A stretch of 32,841 nucleotides of DNA from an uncultured Clostridia bacterium (lineage in GTDB: Bacteria > Bacillota > Clostridia > Christensenellales > Aristaeellaceae), in contig CANQKI010000017.1 in assembly GCA_947624355.1 (NCBI GenBank), positions 1 to 32,841 of the forward strand. Reading direction: 5' to 3'. Below, piece by piece: positions 24,063-32,573 of the stretch (position 1 is the first letter of the stretch; the number at the start of each line of letters is the position of its first letter). The position numbers and the translations under genes were made by a program. The notes under the pieces are model-generated. The model searched no databases and was not told the origin of the DNA. It saw nothing but the letters and a program-made list of their open reading frames with translations.

Positions 24063-26276
24063 TCAGGGCGTTGGATGATACAGGCTGCGGTATTGACCGG
24101 GCGTAAGCGTGGTTGCGTTTTTGAATTTCCGGCTGAAGCTGGTTTGATCGCTGTATCCGACGTTCTGCACGATCTGGAAAACCGTCAGGTCGGTCTGCAC
24201 AAGCAATTTTTTTGAAAAGTCCAGCCGAAGCTGCCAAAGGTAATCCGAAAAATTCACGCCGATTCTTTCAGTAAAAAAGCGGGACCAATACAGGGCGGTA
24301 TGGCCGAATGTGTCCGCGATGTTTTCCAGGCTCATTTGATTATCGGTAAAATGCATGTCCATATACAGCAGAATGTCCCGTTTCATATCGTCGTCGGTGG
24401 GAAGGGGCGGCTTTATGCATAGCTTTTCCACAATGTCCAGCAAACGCGCCTTTACCTCGTGCATATTTCTCTGATAGGGCAGCTGGGCCAAGGCGATGGA
24501 CAGTTCCCGTTTGGCTTCCGGGGCAAGGGTAATGCCGATGTGGGAGGAACTTACGCTTTTTTCGATAACCACAATCAGCCGGTAATATATATTTCGCACA
24601 AAAGGCAGATCGTGGTTTCTGTTTTCCAGGGCGTTGAATAGGTTTTCCATCAGCTCCTTTGCCTTTTCGGCTTCGGAATGCAGCAGCAGATTCTGCAGCT
24701 GATCGGCGTCAAAGGGAATATCGTTGGTTTGGCGCGCGGCCTCCTGGGAGGAATAGAATACGATGCTGCCGGAAGAATACCCGATGTCAATGGCTTCAAG
24801 CGCCTGAAAATAAGAAATGCCTACTTGCTGAAGCTGTTTCGTTACATCGCCCACGCCGATGATCTCGCTTCCGTCCGTGGGGAAGCTTTTCAGGGCGTTT
24901 TCGAGCTTTTCGCGGATATGCTGCTGCTGATCGGTGGACAGGTTGACCAGCAGCGTGCAGCTGCTTTTCTGCACCAGCGGATAGATTCCTGCTGCTGAAA
25001 GGGCGGCGTAGGATACGGGATGGATAAAGGAATCCGCATGCTTGGAAAAATCAATTACGGCAATGCAGTACAGCGGTCCGGCAATGGACATGTTATAGAA
25101 ATTGGCGCGTACAACCAGTTCGTTTTTATCCAGAATCAGGCCGTAGATAATGTTTTGCAGAAACTGCTGCCTCAGGGCAATCTGGCTGTCCCGCAGCTTT
25201 GCTTCCAGGTCCTGATTGCTGTTGTATGCATATTGGATTGCAGAGTTGATGGTGGTCAGTTCGTTTCGGGATACAGGGTGCAATTCAAAGCTCTCCTGCA
25301 CAAGGTTATACAGGTTGCGGATGGGAACATAACGCTTGTACGCCAGCAGCAGCGCCACAATAATGCAGATTGCCAACACGAGCAGCGCTTTAAATACGAT
25401 TGGCAGCAGATTTGCGATGATTCGTTTGTTGATCTGATTGAGCGAATAGAGTGAAATGAATTGGATATCGAGCTTTGGGCTGTAAACCTGGGAAAGAAGG
25501 AGCGCCGCGCCGCTGCTGCGAAGCAGGATTTGCCTGTTTTCCCGCTGCATGGCAAGTTCGGTAATCTGCTGATACTGGTCCCCGGAAAGATTGAAGCCGT
25601 CCGGGGGAGGATTGACCCAGCCGTTTGCGCCGCAGTCAAAGACGGCGTTAACGGCGCTTGCGTCGTCCTGCGTTTCCGTCATCAAGTGAGAAATCAGGGA
25701 TTTTTGGAAAACAAAAATAACAATACAGCGATTGGTGTCCCGCATTGTGGAGCGGCCCAGCGGGCAAAGATAGAAAAAACAGTCGGAATCTTCAAAGAAT
25801 AAAGCGGTATTTTTTACACAGGAATGCAAAAGCTGATCCAGGCGGGCAAAAGCTTCCTGGGAAAGGCCATATGTGGAGCGGGCGACAACCGTTAAACGGG
25901 ACAGTCCCTGATAGGAATACATGTATTCGCTGGAGGCAAAATACAGCCCGAAATCGAATATGTTTTTGTTCGCCAGGCGGTATTTGTTAATTTCATCCAA
26001 CCCCTCCCGGATGCTGCGGCTGTCTTCGAGCATAGCGTTATAGGTAAGCTTGGGATTCAGGTAAACAGCAGCGGCGATATCGTCGCAGCTTTGCAGCTGC
26101 AGTTCAATGGAATCTTTTACCCGTGTCAGCCGCGACAGCCCTTCATTCTGAATGGAAATCTGTGTGTTGGCGTTTTCGTTGTCGCATATCAGAAAGAGCA
26201 TGATGCAGAAGGGCACAAAGGCAACCAGAAAAAATGAGAGCAGCAGATGATGAAAAACGGAATCATTTTTCTTCAT
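24063..26276 (-). CDS. Membrane-bound AraC-family transcriptional regulator with extracytoplasmic sensor
   Basis: A 737-aa one-component sensor-regulator. There is a membrane segment at about residues 9-30, an extracytoplasmic sensor of about 255 residues, a second membrane segment at about 289-312, a cytoplasmic linker region, and a C-terminal AraC DNA-binding domain from about 631 (SLENIADTFGHTALYWSRFF for the first HTH; VFQIVQNVGYSDQTSFSRKF for the second; TPGQYRSLY at the end). Firmicutes use this architecture (YtdP/YesS type) next to pectin and other polysaccharide transporters. It is divergent from such a transporter, so activation of that operon by an extracellular saccharide is likely, though not shown. 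The upstream GGAGGAAACATGCCTCACC holds the ribosome site. Confidence 0.92.
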   Translation of the reverse strand: MKKNDSVFHHLLLSFFLVAFVPFCIMLFLICDNENANTQISIQNEGLSRLTRVKDSIELQLQSCDDIAAAVYLNPKLTYNAMLEDSRSIREGLDEINKYRLANKNIFDFGLYFASSEYMYSYQGLSRLTVVARSTYGLSQEAFARLDQLLHSCVKNTALFFEDSDCFFYLCPLGRSTMRDTNRCIVIFVFQKSLISHLMTETQDDASAVNAVFDCGANGWVNPPPDGFNLSGDQYQQITELAMQRENRQILLRSSGAALLLSQVYSPKLDIQFISLYSLNQINKRIIANLLPIVFKALLVLAICIIVALLLAYKRYVPIRNLYNLVQESFELHPVSRNELTTINSAIQYAYNSNQDLEAKLRDSQIALRQQFLQNIIYGLILDKNELVVRANFYNMSIAGPLYCIAVIDFSKHADSFIHPVSYAALSAAGIYPLVQKSSCTLLVNLSTDQQQHIREKLENALKSFPTDGSEIIGVGDVTKQLQQVGISYFQALEAIDIGYSSGSIVFYSSQEAARQTNDIPFDADQLQNLLLHSEAEKAKELMENLFNALENRNHDLPFVRNIYYRLIVVIEKSVSSSHIGITLAPEAKRELSIALAQLPYQRNMHEVKARLLDIVEKLCIKPPLPTDDDMKRDILLYMDMHFTDNQMSLENIADTFGHTALYWSRFFTERIGVNFSDYLWQLRLDFSKKLLVQTDLTVFQIVQNVGYSDQTSFSRKFKNATTLTPGQYRSLYHPTP

Positions 26277-26356
26277 GGTGAGGCATGTTTCCTCCTTGGA
26301 TGCATAGGTATTTCGCCCGCTTTAGGCATTGTATGCCAGTTATATCGGCTGATTCT

Positions 26357-26381
26357 ATTATACACTTTTTAATGAAAAAGT
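26357..26381 (-). promoter_or_regulatory. -10 box of the AraC gene with an adjoining palindrome
   Basis: TATAAT on the minus strand at 26357-26362. The 7-bp arms ACTTTTT and AAAAAGT around AATG (26364-26381) fill the spacer position. The -35 match is poor, which suits a regulated promoter. Confidence 0.45.
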
Positions 26382-26490
26382 TACAGGGTTCTGATAAAAA
26401 TAGCCCAGTCTGAAAATCTGACCCATCAAAGCAAAGATGTATTATCTGGCATAAAAAAGAAAAATCAGCACATATCAAAAATTTGGCCGA

Positions 26491-26520
26491 TTTACATTTC
26501 TCGTCGGCGAATGTTAAAAT
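26491..26520 (+). promoter_or_regulatory. Candidate promoter of the YtcQ-type transporter operon
   Basis: TTTACA (26491-26496), 18-bp spacer, TAAAAT (26515-26520). It lies 115 bp before the ATG. A moderate match, in keeping with an activator-dependent promoter. Confidence 0.5.
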
Positions 26521-26635
26521 GCGGCCAACAGCAAGGCGATTCGACGCGAAAAAAACAGAATGACGTGAGGAAGGAGCATTCTGGGAAAAGGCCCGCGGAC
26601 GAAGATCAGCCTGCACGAAAAAAGGAGGTATTCCC

Positions 26636-28276
26636 ATGAAACGTACCCTATCCCTGCTGCTCTGCGCGATCATGCTGCTCTCATGCTTTGCCATCGGCGC
26701 ATCCGCGGAGGAAAACGCCATCTTCAACGAAACGGGTTTCCCCATCTTCAAGGAAATGCAGACGGTCACCGTCATGTTTCCGCGTCAGCCGCAGCATCCT
26801 ACCGATTTTTCCGACATGTGGTGGGTAAAGGTGGCAAGGGAAAAATTCAATATCAATTTTGAATTTATCCTGGTGGAAGCGGTAGGCTGGGAAGAAAAGA
26901 AGAATCTTGCCTTTGCCTCGGATGATCTGCCCGACGTTTTCTTTCACGGCATCACCAGCAACGATGAGAACAATTACGGCCCTGCCGGGCTGCTGGTGAA
27001 TATGGCGCCTTACATTGAAAAGTACGCTCCCAACATTCAAAACCTGCTCAGCCAGTATGACGACGTGAAAAAGACCTTTTACTTCCCGGACGGCTCATGC
27101 TATTGCCTGCCCACGTTCAATTCCTCCGAGCGCGACATGGTGGTGAACCGCACTTACATCAACCGCGCCTGGTGCGAGAAGTTGGGCGTGAAAATGCCGG
27201 AAAATCTGGATGAATTCTATAATTATCTGGTTGCCGTCCGGGATGGCGATCCCAACGGAAACGGCCAGCAGGACGAGATTCCCTTCAGCGGCCTTGCTTC
27301 CACCACGGCCAGGGCGCAGGCAAGCAGCGGCGTCGGCGCGCAAACGGGCAAGCAGATCATTCTGGAGGCCTGCGGCCTGGTGGACCCCTACCACGATGTG
27401 ATCGATGGAAAATACGTATATGTGCCGATTCATGAAAATTACCGCTATTACCTTGAATACATGAACAAGCTTTGGGAGGAAAAACTGCTCGATCCCGATT
27501 ACTTTACGCAGACGCTGGCTGAAATGCAGGCAAAGTACAGTGAGAATCGTATCGGCGCAAGCGGTTCCGAAGTGGATGTACCCACCGTCAGCGCTGCGGC
27601 CGGCCGGGATTATCATGATTATACCGGCATCAGGCCGCTTACCAGCGCCGTCAATGACGTGCCGCAGGTCGCAGCCGCGTTCCATTACAATCGTGCGTGG
27701 GGTACCCTTGCCATTACCCATAAGTGCAAATGCCCCGAAGCCCTTGTCCGCTTCCTGGACTATTGCTATACGGAAGAAGGCTCCGTCATGAACCGCGTGG
27801 GGCCTGAATACGGCGCTTGGGACGGCGAAGGCGGCTATGAAAGGGCCACCATGGAAGATGGCACGCCGTACTTTATCCCGCACTATGATGGGTTCACTTC
27901 TTACTATGAGTTCCGCATGACCCAATCGCCTATGAATGTGCCCTATAACAGCGACACTACCCTGACAAATTATACCGTGAACGGCGATCCGCTCAACATG
28001 TATATCAGCACCTGTATGTATGAAAGCGGACGGCTGGACGCGCGGCGTTTCCCCTTCCCCAATGTGGCGTTGTCCCAGGAAGAACAGGATATCCTGCTGG
28101 GCTTCCTGGACATCAATTCCTACGCGGATACGATGGAAGCGCAGTTCATTACCGGCGAAACGGAACTGAATGACCAGACGTGGAACGACTATGTCAATAC
28201 CATTAAGAATATGGGCATTGACGAATTGGCGGCGGTACAGCAGGCAGCGTATGACCGCTGGACCAGCATTAAGTAA
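26636..28276 (+). CDS. Extracellular solute-binding protein of an oligosaccharide ABC transporter (LplA/YtcQ type)
   Basis: A 546-aa exported binding protein. The signal peptide ends at about residue 24 (ASA-EEN); a weaker lipobox-like LLSC at 14-17 leaves a lipoprotein form possible. The mature domain shows the large-ligand family pattern: VTVMFPRQPQHP, ASDDLPDVFFHG, LPTFNSSERDMVVNRTYINR, then the calcium-loop-like DGDPNGNGQQDEIPFSG common in LplA/YtcQ proteins. In Bacillus, relatives import rhamnogalacturonan oligosaccharides, consistent with the pectin genes at the other end of the window. AAGGAGGT, a full-strength ribosome site, is 8 bp before the ATG. Confidence 0.92.
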   Translation: MKRTLSLLLCAIMLLSCFAIGASAEENAIFNETGFPIFKEMQTVTVMFPRQPQHPTDFSDMWWVKVAREKFNINFEFILVEAVGWEEKKNLAFASDDLPDVFFHGITSNDENNYGPAGLLVNMAPYIEKYAPNIQNLLSQYDDVKKTFYFPDGSCYCLPTFNSSERDMVVNRTYINRAWCEKLGVKMPENLDEFYNYLVAVRDGDPNGNGQQDEIPFSGLASTTARAQASSGVGAQTGKQIILEACGLVDPYHDVIDGKYVYVPIHENYRYYLEYMNKLWEEKLLDPDYFTQTLAEMQAKYSENRIGASGSEVDVPTVSAAAGRDYHDYTGIRPLTSAVNDVPQVAAAFHYNRAWGTLAITHKCKCPEALVRFLDYCYTEEGSVMNRVGPEYGAWDGEGGYERATMEDGTPYFIPHYDGFTSYYEFRMTQSPMNVPYNSDTTLTNYTVNGDPLNMYISTCMYESGRLDARRFPFPNVALSQEEQDILLGFLDINSYADTMEAQFITGETELNDQTWNDYVNTIKNMGIDELAAVQQAAYDRWTSIK

Positions 28277-28294
28277 ACCATACAGGCTGTCATC

Positions 28295-28328
28295 GTCCTG
28301 TCCGTCCGCTGCGGCGGGCGGACAGGAC
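28295..28328 (+). terminator. Intercistronic hairpin after the binding-protein gene
   Basis: A 15-bp stem with one G-U pair (arms 28295-28309 and 28314-28328), loop TGCG. It begins 18 bp after the stop codon and ends 30 bp before the FAD oxidoreductase start. No full T run follows, so it is more likely an mRNA 3'-end stabiliser than a terminator. Confidence 0.7.
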
Positions 28329-28358
28329 ACATTTCAGGATTGAAGGAGGTTTTCCGCA

Positions 28359-29762
28359 ATGAGCATTGAACAGACGTTTGCCGATGTGGTTGTCTGTGGC
28401 GGCGGCTGGGGCGGCTGTCTGGCGGCGATTGCGGCCGCACGGAGCGGCGCTTCCACGCTTTTGATCGAAGAGAAGGGGATGCTGGGCGGCGTGGCCACAT
28501 CTTCTTTCATGAACTCCATGACCAACCTTTTCATGCTTGGGAACAATCGTCAGGTCGTTCGTGGAATCCCGAATGAATTAATGGAAACGTGCGTGCACTG
28601 CGGTTATGTTTCCCCTTGGTTCCGGGAAAACGAATATCGCCAGATTCCCTACGATCTGGAAGGCATGCACCAGGTGATTCTGGAGGCCCTGTGGGAAGCG
28701 GGCGTGCGCATATGGACGCATGCGGTTGTACTTGGCGGAATAATGGAAGGGGACAGGCTCACAGCCATATCCGTTCAGACAAGGGGCGGCCTTAAAACCG
28801 TGAAAACAAAAGCAGCCGTGGACGCCACGGGGGATCTATCGCTGCTGCATGATTGCCGGCCATCCGTTTGCCGGGATGAAGACGCTTATTCCGCCACGCT
28901 TCTTTTTGAAGTATGCAATGTGGATCTGGATGAAACGATGGCGTATTTTGTCAGGCATCCTGAGGATTATGACGATCATGCGGATATGCGGATTTCCTTT
29001 GAGGGATTCCAGCGCAACTGGCGTGAAAGGGATATGTTCCATTTGCCGCACTTTGGGGGCCACGCCATTCAGCCGCTGCAGCGGGCAATCGACAACGGCG
29101 AGTATGCGAAAAAACAGGGCTTGGCTGTAGACTGCGACGCGTTTGCCATTTTTGCGTCCCGCGGGTCCGGCAAGGTGCTGATTAACAGCAATTTCTGTGA
29201 GATCAATGAGTTGAAGGATCAGGAAACATTTTCAAAGGCGGAACTGGATGCCCGGGAAGTGTGCGACAGGTTGTACCGGGTGCTGAAAAAGTATTTCCCG
29301 GGTTTTGAAAATGCGTTGATGACATGGAAAGGCACTTCCTTCGGCTCCCGCCGCGTCCGTTTCCTGAAAGGGGAAAAAGTGCTGCCAAACCTGCTTGCCC
29401 CGCATCGGTTTGAGGATGTGATCGGCGTGGCGCCGCTGGTGGATTTCAGCCAGCAGAACGGTTTTTTCGGTATGGACGGCGTTGAGATTCCCTTTGGAAC
29501 GCTTTTTAATTCCTGTGTGGAAAACATTGTTGCGGGTTCGGCCAAAAGCATGTCCGGCGATTGGGCGGCGCGGCATTATACCCGTCTTCAGCCGATCACC
29601 ATGCTCCTGGGCCAGGCTGCCGGAACGGCTGCCGCGCTGATGGCGAAACAGGAAAAAAGCGCCGCCCGAATGGATGTTAAGGAAATTCAGCGGGAATTGC
29701 TGCGTCAGCAGGCTTATCTTGGCGAAGCGGACCGGCTTCGGCAGCTGGGGCTTACCGAATAA
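28359..29762 (+). CDS. FAD-dependent oxidoreductase
   Basis: A 467-aa flavoprotein of the FAD_oxidored type. The dinucleotide-binding fold is at the N-terminus: VVVCGGGWGGCLAAIAAARS (residues 10-29) and the strand-end acid in LLIEEKGMLGG. A second FAD contact is VDATGDLSLL, and the C-terminal cap is AGSAKSMSGDWAARHYTRLQ with MLLGQAAGTAAAL. Proteins of this type lie in many polysaccharide loci, some annotated loosely as xanthan-lyase-associated, but their substrate is generally unknown. Here it sits inside a transporter operon between the binding protein and the permeases, so oxidation of an imported sugar or its product is a reasonable guess. AAGGAGG is 11 bp upstream. No signal peptide. Confidence 0.87.
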   Translation: MSIEQTFADVVVCGGGWGGCLAAIAAARSGASTLLIEEKGMLGGVATSSFMNSMTNLFMLGNNRQVVRGIPNELMETCVHCGYVSPWFRENEYRQIPYDLEGMHQVILEALWEAGVRIWTHAVVLGGIMEGDRLTAISVQTRGGLKTVKTKAAVDATGDLSLLHDCRPSVCRDEDAYSATLLFEVCNVDLDETMAYFVRHPEDYDDHADMRISFEGFQRNWRERDMFHLPHFGGHAIQPLQRAIDNGEYAKKQGLAVDCDAFAIFASRGSGKVLINSNFCEINELKDQETFSKAELDAREVCDRLYRVLKKYFPGFENALMTWKGTSFGSRRVRFLKGEKVLPNLLAPHRFEDVIGVAPLVDFSQQNGFFGMDGVEIPFGTLFNSCVENIVAGSAKSMSGDWAARHYTRLQPITMLLGQAAGTAAALMAKQEKSAARMDVKEIQRELLRQQAYLGEADRLRQLGLTE

Positions 29763-29799
29763 AGAACCGGGACCCCGCTTGAAAGGGAGGATACTTGAT

Positions 29800-30717
29800 A
29801 TGCGGAACACATTAAGCCGCACATTCAGGCGGATTGGCAGAAATTATGAATTATATCTGTTCCTTCTGCCTGCGCTGCTCTATTTTCTCATTTTTTGTTA
29901 TGGGCCGATGTACGGGGTGCAGATTGCTTTCAAGGATTTCCGCGCAGGGATGACCATTGAACAAAGTCCGTTTGTTGGCCTTAAATATTTCAGACGTTTT
30001 GTCAACGGGCCGAATTTCTGGGTGCTGCTGCGCAACACGCTGCTTTTAAGTTCAGGCACGCTTTTCATTGGCTTTCCGCTGTCCGTCTGCTGGGCGCTGG
30101 TGCTCAACGAGGTTCCGTTTCCGCGGATGAAAAAAACGGCGCAGGTGGTTTCCTATTTGCCGCATTTTATTTCCACCGTGGTTATGGCCAGCATGATCAT
30201 CATATTCCTCAACAGCAATTATGGGCTGATTAACCGCGCGATTGGGCTGATAGGCCTTGGTCCCTATGATTTTATGACGGTCGGGCGATGGTTTCCGGCA
30301 ATCTATGTAATCGCTGAAATCTGGCAGGAAACAGGATGGAGCGCCATCATTTATATTTCCGCGTTGAGCGGTATTGATCCCGAACTGCATGAAGCGGCAA
30401 CGATTGACGGCGCCAGCCGTTTGCAGCGGATTCTGCACATCAATATTCCCGGAATTCTGCCCACCATCATTATCATGTTCATCATGGCTTCGGGCCGGGT
30501 GATGTCCGTTGGGTTTGAAAAAGTGTTTCTGCTGCAAAACAATCTGAATCTGCCGTTTTCCGAAATTGTTTCCACGTATGTGTACAAAGTTGGTCTTTTG
30601 CAGGTGCAATACAGCTTTTCCGCCGCAGTTGGCCTGTTTAATGCGGTGATCAATTTTATCCTGTTGCTGACGGTGAACGGCATTTCCCGCAAATTGAATG
30701 GCAACGGCTTGTGGTAG
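29800..30717 (+). CDS. Oligosaccharide ABC transporter permease (LplB/YteP type)
   Basis: A 305-aa CUT1 permease. It starts with a short basic region, then YELYLFLLPALLYFLIFCYG and the family-typical PMYGVQIAFKDF. The EAA loop is ELHEAATIDGASRLQRILHI, around residue 200, and the protein shows VGFEKVFLLQNNLN near the end. I chose the ATG at 29800 (GGGAGG 9 bp upstream), because the longer in-frame start at 29674 lies inside the oxidoreductase gene. It pairs with the next gene to form the channel. Confidence 0.93.
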   Translation: MRNTLSRTFRRIGRNYELYLFLLPALLYFLIFCYGPMYGVQIAFKDFRAGMTIEQSPFVGLKYFRRFVNGPNFWVLLRNTLLLSSGTLFIGFPLSVCWALVLNEVPFPRMKKTAQVVSYLPHFISTVVMASMIIIFLNSNYGLINRAIGLIGLGPYDFMTVGRWFPAIYVIAEIWQETGWSAIIYISALSGIDPELHEAATIDGASRLQRILHINIPGILPTIIIMFIMASGRVMSVGFEKVFLLQNNLNLPFSEIVSTYVYKVGLLQVQYSFSAAVGLFNAVINFILLLTVNGISRKLNGNGLW

Positions 30718-30728
30718 GAGGGAATTAC

Positions 30729-31634
30729 ATGAATCGGTTTTTTTCCAGAAAAAGCAAGGATGACCTCGTTGTTGATTCGGTGGCCGTATGCGTTACGCTG
30801 ATTATTTTTGCGCTGGTGGCGCTGCCGCTGATTTATGTGATCAGCTCCTCCCTGAGCGATCCGACGGAGGTGCTGACAGGCCGGGTTACGTTCTATCCCC
30901 GCAATTTTACGCTGGATGGATATAAACGTATTTTCGAATACGATCCCATCTGGATTGGCTACCGCAACACCATCATTTATACCGTGCTGGGTACAACGGT
31001 AAATCTGCTGGTCACGCTGCCATGCGCATACGCCCTTTCCCGCAGGGATCTTCTGGGCCGCGGCTTCTTTACCTTTTTGTTTACGTTCACCATGTTCTTT
31101 AACGGCGGCCTGATACCGACCTATCTGTTGATAAAGCAGCTGGGCATGCTGAATACAATCTGGGCTATGGTTCTGCCGCCCGCGTGCTCCATGTGGAACG
31201 TTATTATTGCCCGCACGTATTTTCAAACCAGTATTCCCGATGAATTACGCGAGGCTGCCGTTATGGACGGATGCAGCAATACGCGCCTGTTCCTGTCCAT
31301 CATTCTGCCGCTGGCAAAGCCGATCGTCATGGTATTGGCGCTGTTTTATTCCGTTGGACATTGGAACACATTCTTTAACGCGCTTATTTATCTGAGCGAT
31401 ACGAACAAAATGCCGCTTCAGATTTTTTTGCGCAACATTCTGCTGCTGGATCAGATGGTGGATCTCCTGGGGATGGATTCTGAATCCTCGGCATACCTGA
31501 TGTTCCTGATCCGCCTCAAGGAATCCATGAAATACGGCATCATTGTCGTTTCCACGCTTCCGCTGCTTATTTTAAGCGTTGTGATGCAAAAGTTTTTTGT
31601 CAAAGGGCTGATGATTGGCGCGGTGAAGGGTTGA
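30729..31634 (+). CDS. Oligosaccharide ABC transporter permease (LplC/YtcP type)
   Basis: A 301-aa CUT1 permease with six expected membrane segments, the first at VAVCVTLIIFALVALPLIYV. FNGGLIPTYLLIKQLGM is the signature of the YtcP/LplC group. The EAA loop is ELREAAVMDGCSNTRLFLSI. The C-terminus ends GLMIGAVKG, typical of the group. I prefer the ATG at 30729, with TAGGAGGG 6 bp upstream, over a GTG at 30711 that would put the ribosome site inside the gene. It lies 11 bp after its partner. No ATPase gene is present here either. Confidence 0.94.
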   Translation: MNRFFSRKSKDDLVVDSVAVCVTLIIFALVALPLIYVISSSLSDPTEVLTGRVTFYPRNFTLDGYKRIFEYDPIWIGYRNTIIYTVLGTTVNLLVTLPCAYALSRRDLLGRGFFTFLFTFTMFFNGGLIPTYLLIKQLGMLNTIWAMVLPPACSMWNVIIARTYFQTSIPDELREAAVMDGCSNTRLFLSIILPLAKPIVMVLALFYSVGHWNTFFNALIYLSDTNKMPLQIFLRNILLLDQMVDLLGMDSESSAYLMFLIRLKESMKYGIIVVSTLPLLILSVVMQKFFVKGLMIGAVKG

Positions 31635-31664
31635 AACGCCATTCGGGAAAAAGGAGGAAACGGA

Positions 31665-32573
31665 ATGGACAAACATGCGGTTCTTTTCTCCATACTGGCG
31701 TCGGAAATTTTTTACTGTTATGAAGGAACGACGGCCTACTATGAGGAGATTCTTCCGCGTCTGATTGAATCCGGTTTTTATCAGGGAATCGAAACATGCG
31801 TAATCCCTCCTGCGCACGCATCGCGGATTTCCGAATTAACAAAGGCGTATCACATTCGTCATGTACAATGGCTGACCCGCGGCATGCTGGAACAAAACGT
31901 GAATCCCTGCGCCGTCGGACGAGCGGAGCACGATCGGGCATGCGCGTATCTGAAGGATCAGGCGCGCAGGGCGGCCGATGCGGGAGCGGCGGCGGTTGCC
32001 CTGATCAGCGGCGATGATCCGGGAGAGGACAGACGCGCGGGTGCAAAATCCGCGCTGGCCGATACGCTGGCGGCTGTCTGCGATTGCCTGAAGGATTATC
32101 CGTCCGTTGCTTTGCTGCTGGAACCGCTGGACCGCACGGCCCATAAGCGGCAATTGATCGGCCCGACGCAGGAGGCTGTGGCCTTTCTTGAAGCGCTGCG
32201 GCCGGCATGGCCGGCAGTTGGGCTTTCATGGGATTCGGCGCACGCGGCGCTGAATGGCGAGAATCTGGAAGCTTCGCTGACGTGTGCGCTCCCGGTTCTT
32301 GAACAGGTGCATTTTGCGGAGGCTGTTTTGGAAGAGAAACATCCTTTGTACGGCGATTACCATCTTATGATCGGTCATCCACACGGCTTCCTGAGGATTG
32401 AAAAAATGGAATCGCTGCTGCGTTTGATCAGCGCAAAAACCGTTCGTCCGTTATATGTTTCGCTGGAAGTGCGGACAGAAAAAGACGAGGATGCATGGGA
32501 AACGGAAAGGCGATGCCGCAGGCTGTGGCAGCGCGTAACGGTGCCTCAGGGAGGAGTGCAACGATGCGGATAA
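31665..32573 (+). CDS. Sugar phosphate isomerase/epimerase-like TIM-barrel protein
   Basis: A 302-aa protein of the xylose isomerase-like / AP endonuclease 2 superfamily. Metal-site candidates lie at the ends of the barrel strands: E in ALLLEPLDR, D and H in LSWDSAHAAL, H and E in VHFAEAVL, a GHPHG segment, and E in YVSLEVR. The reaction could be isomerisation, epimerisation or related sugar chemistry; the exact substrate cannot be told. It follows the transporter with 30 bp and an AAAGGAGG site, and overlaps the next gene by 10 bp, so it belongs to the same operon and probably processes the imported sugar together with the FAD oxidoreductase. Confidence 0.85.
   Translation: MDKHAVLFSILASEIFYCYEGTTAYYEEILPRLIESGFYQGIETCVIPPAHASRISELTKAYHIRHVQWLTRGMLEQNVNPCAVGRAEHDRACAYLKDQARRAADAGAAAVALISGDDPGEDRRAGAKSALADTLAAVCDCLKDYPSVALLLEPLDRTAHKRQLIGPTQEAVAFLEALRPAWPAVGLSWDSAHAALNGENLEASLTCALPVLEQVHFAEAVLEEKHPLYGDYHLMIGHPHGFLRIEKMESLLRLISAKTVRPLYVSLEVRTEKDEDAWETERRCRRLWQRVTVPQGGVQRCG

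Larger units (their letters stand above)
26277..26635. other. 359-bp AT-rich divergent regulatory region
   Basis: The gap between the AraC regulator and the binding-protein gene holds no credible gene. It contains a minus-strand -10 box TATAAT (26357-26362) with a weak -35, a palindrome directly upstream of it (26364-26381), and a plus-strand promoter candidate at 26491-26520. The AraC protein probably binds here, but I cannot point to its direct-repeat site. Confidence 0.65.
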
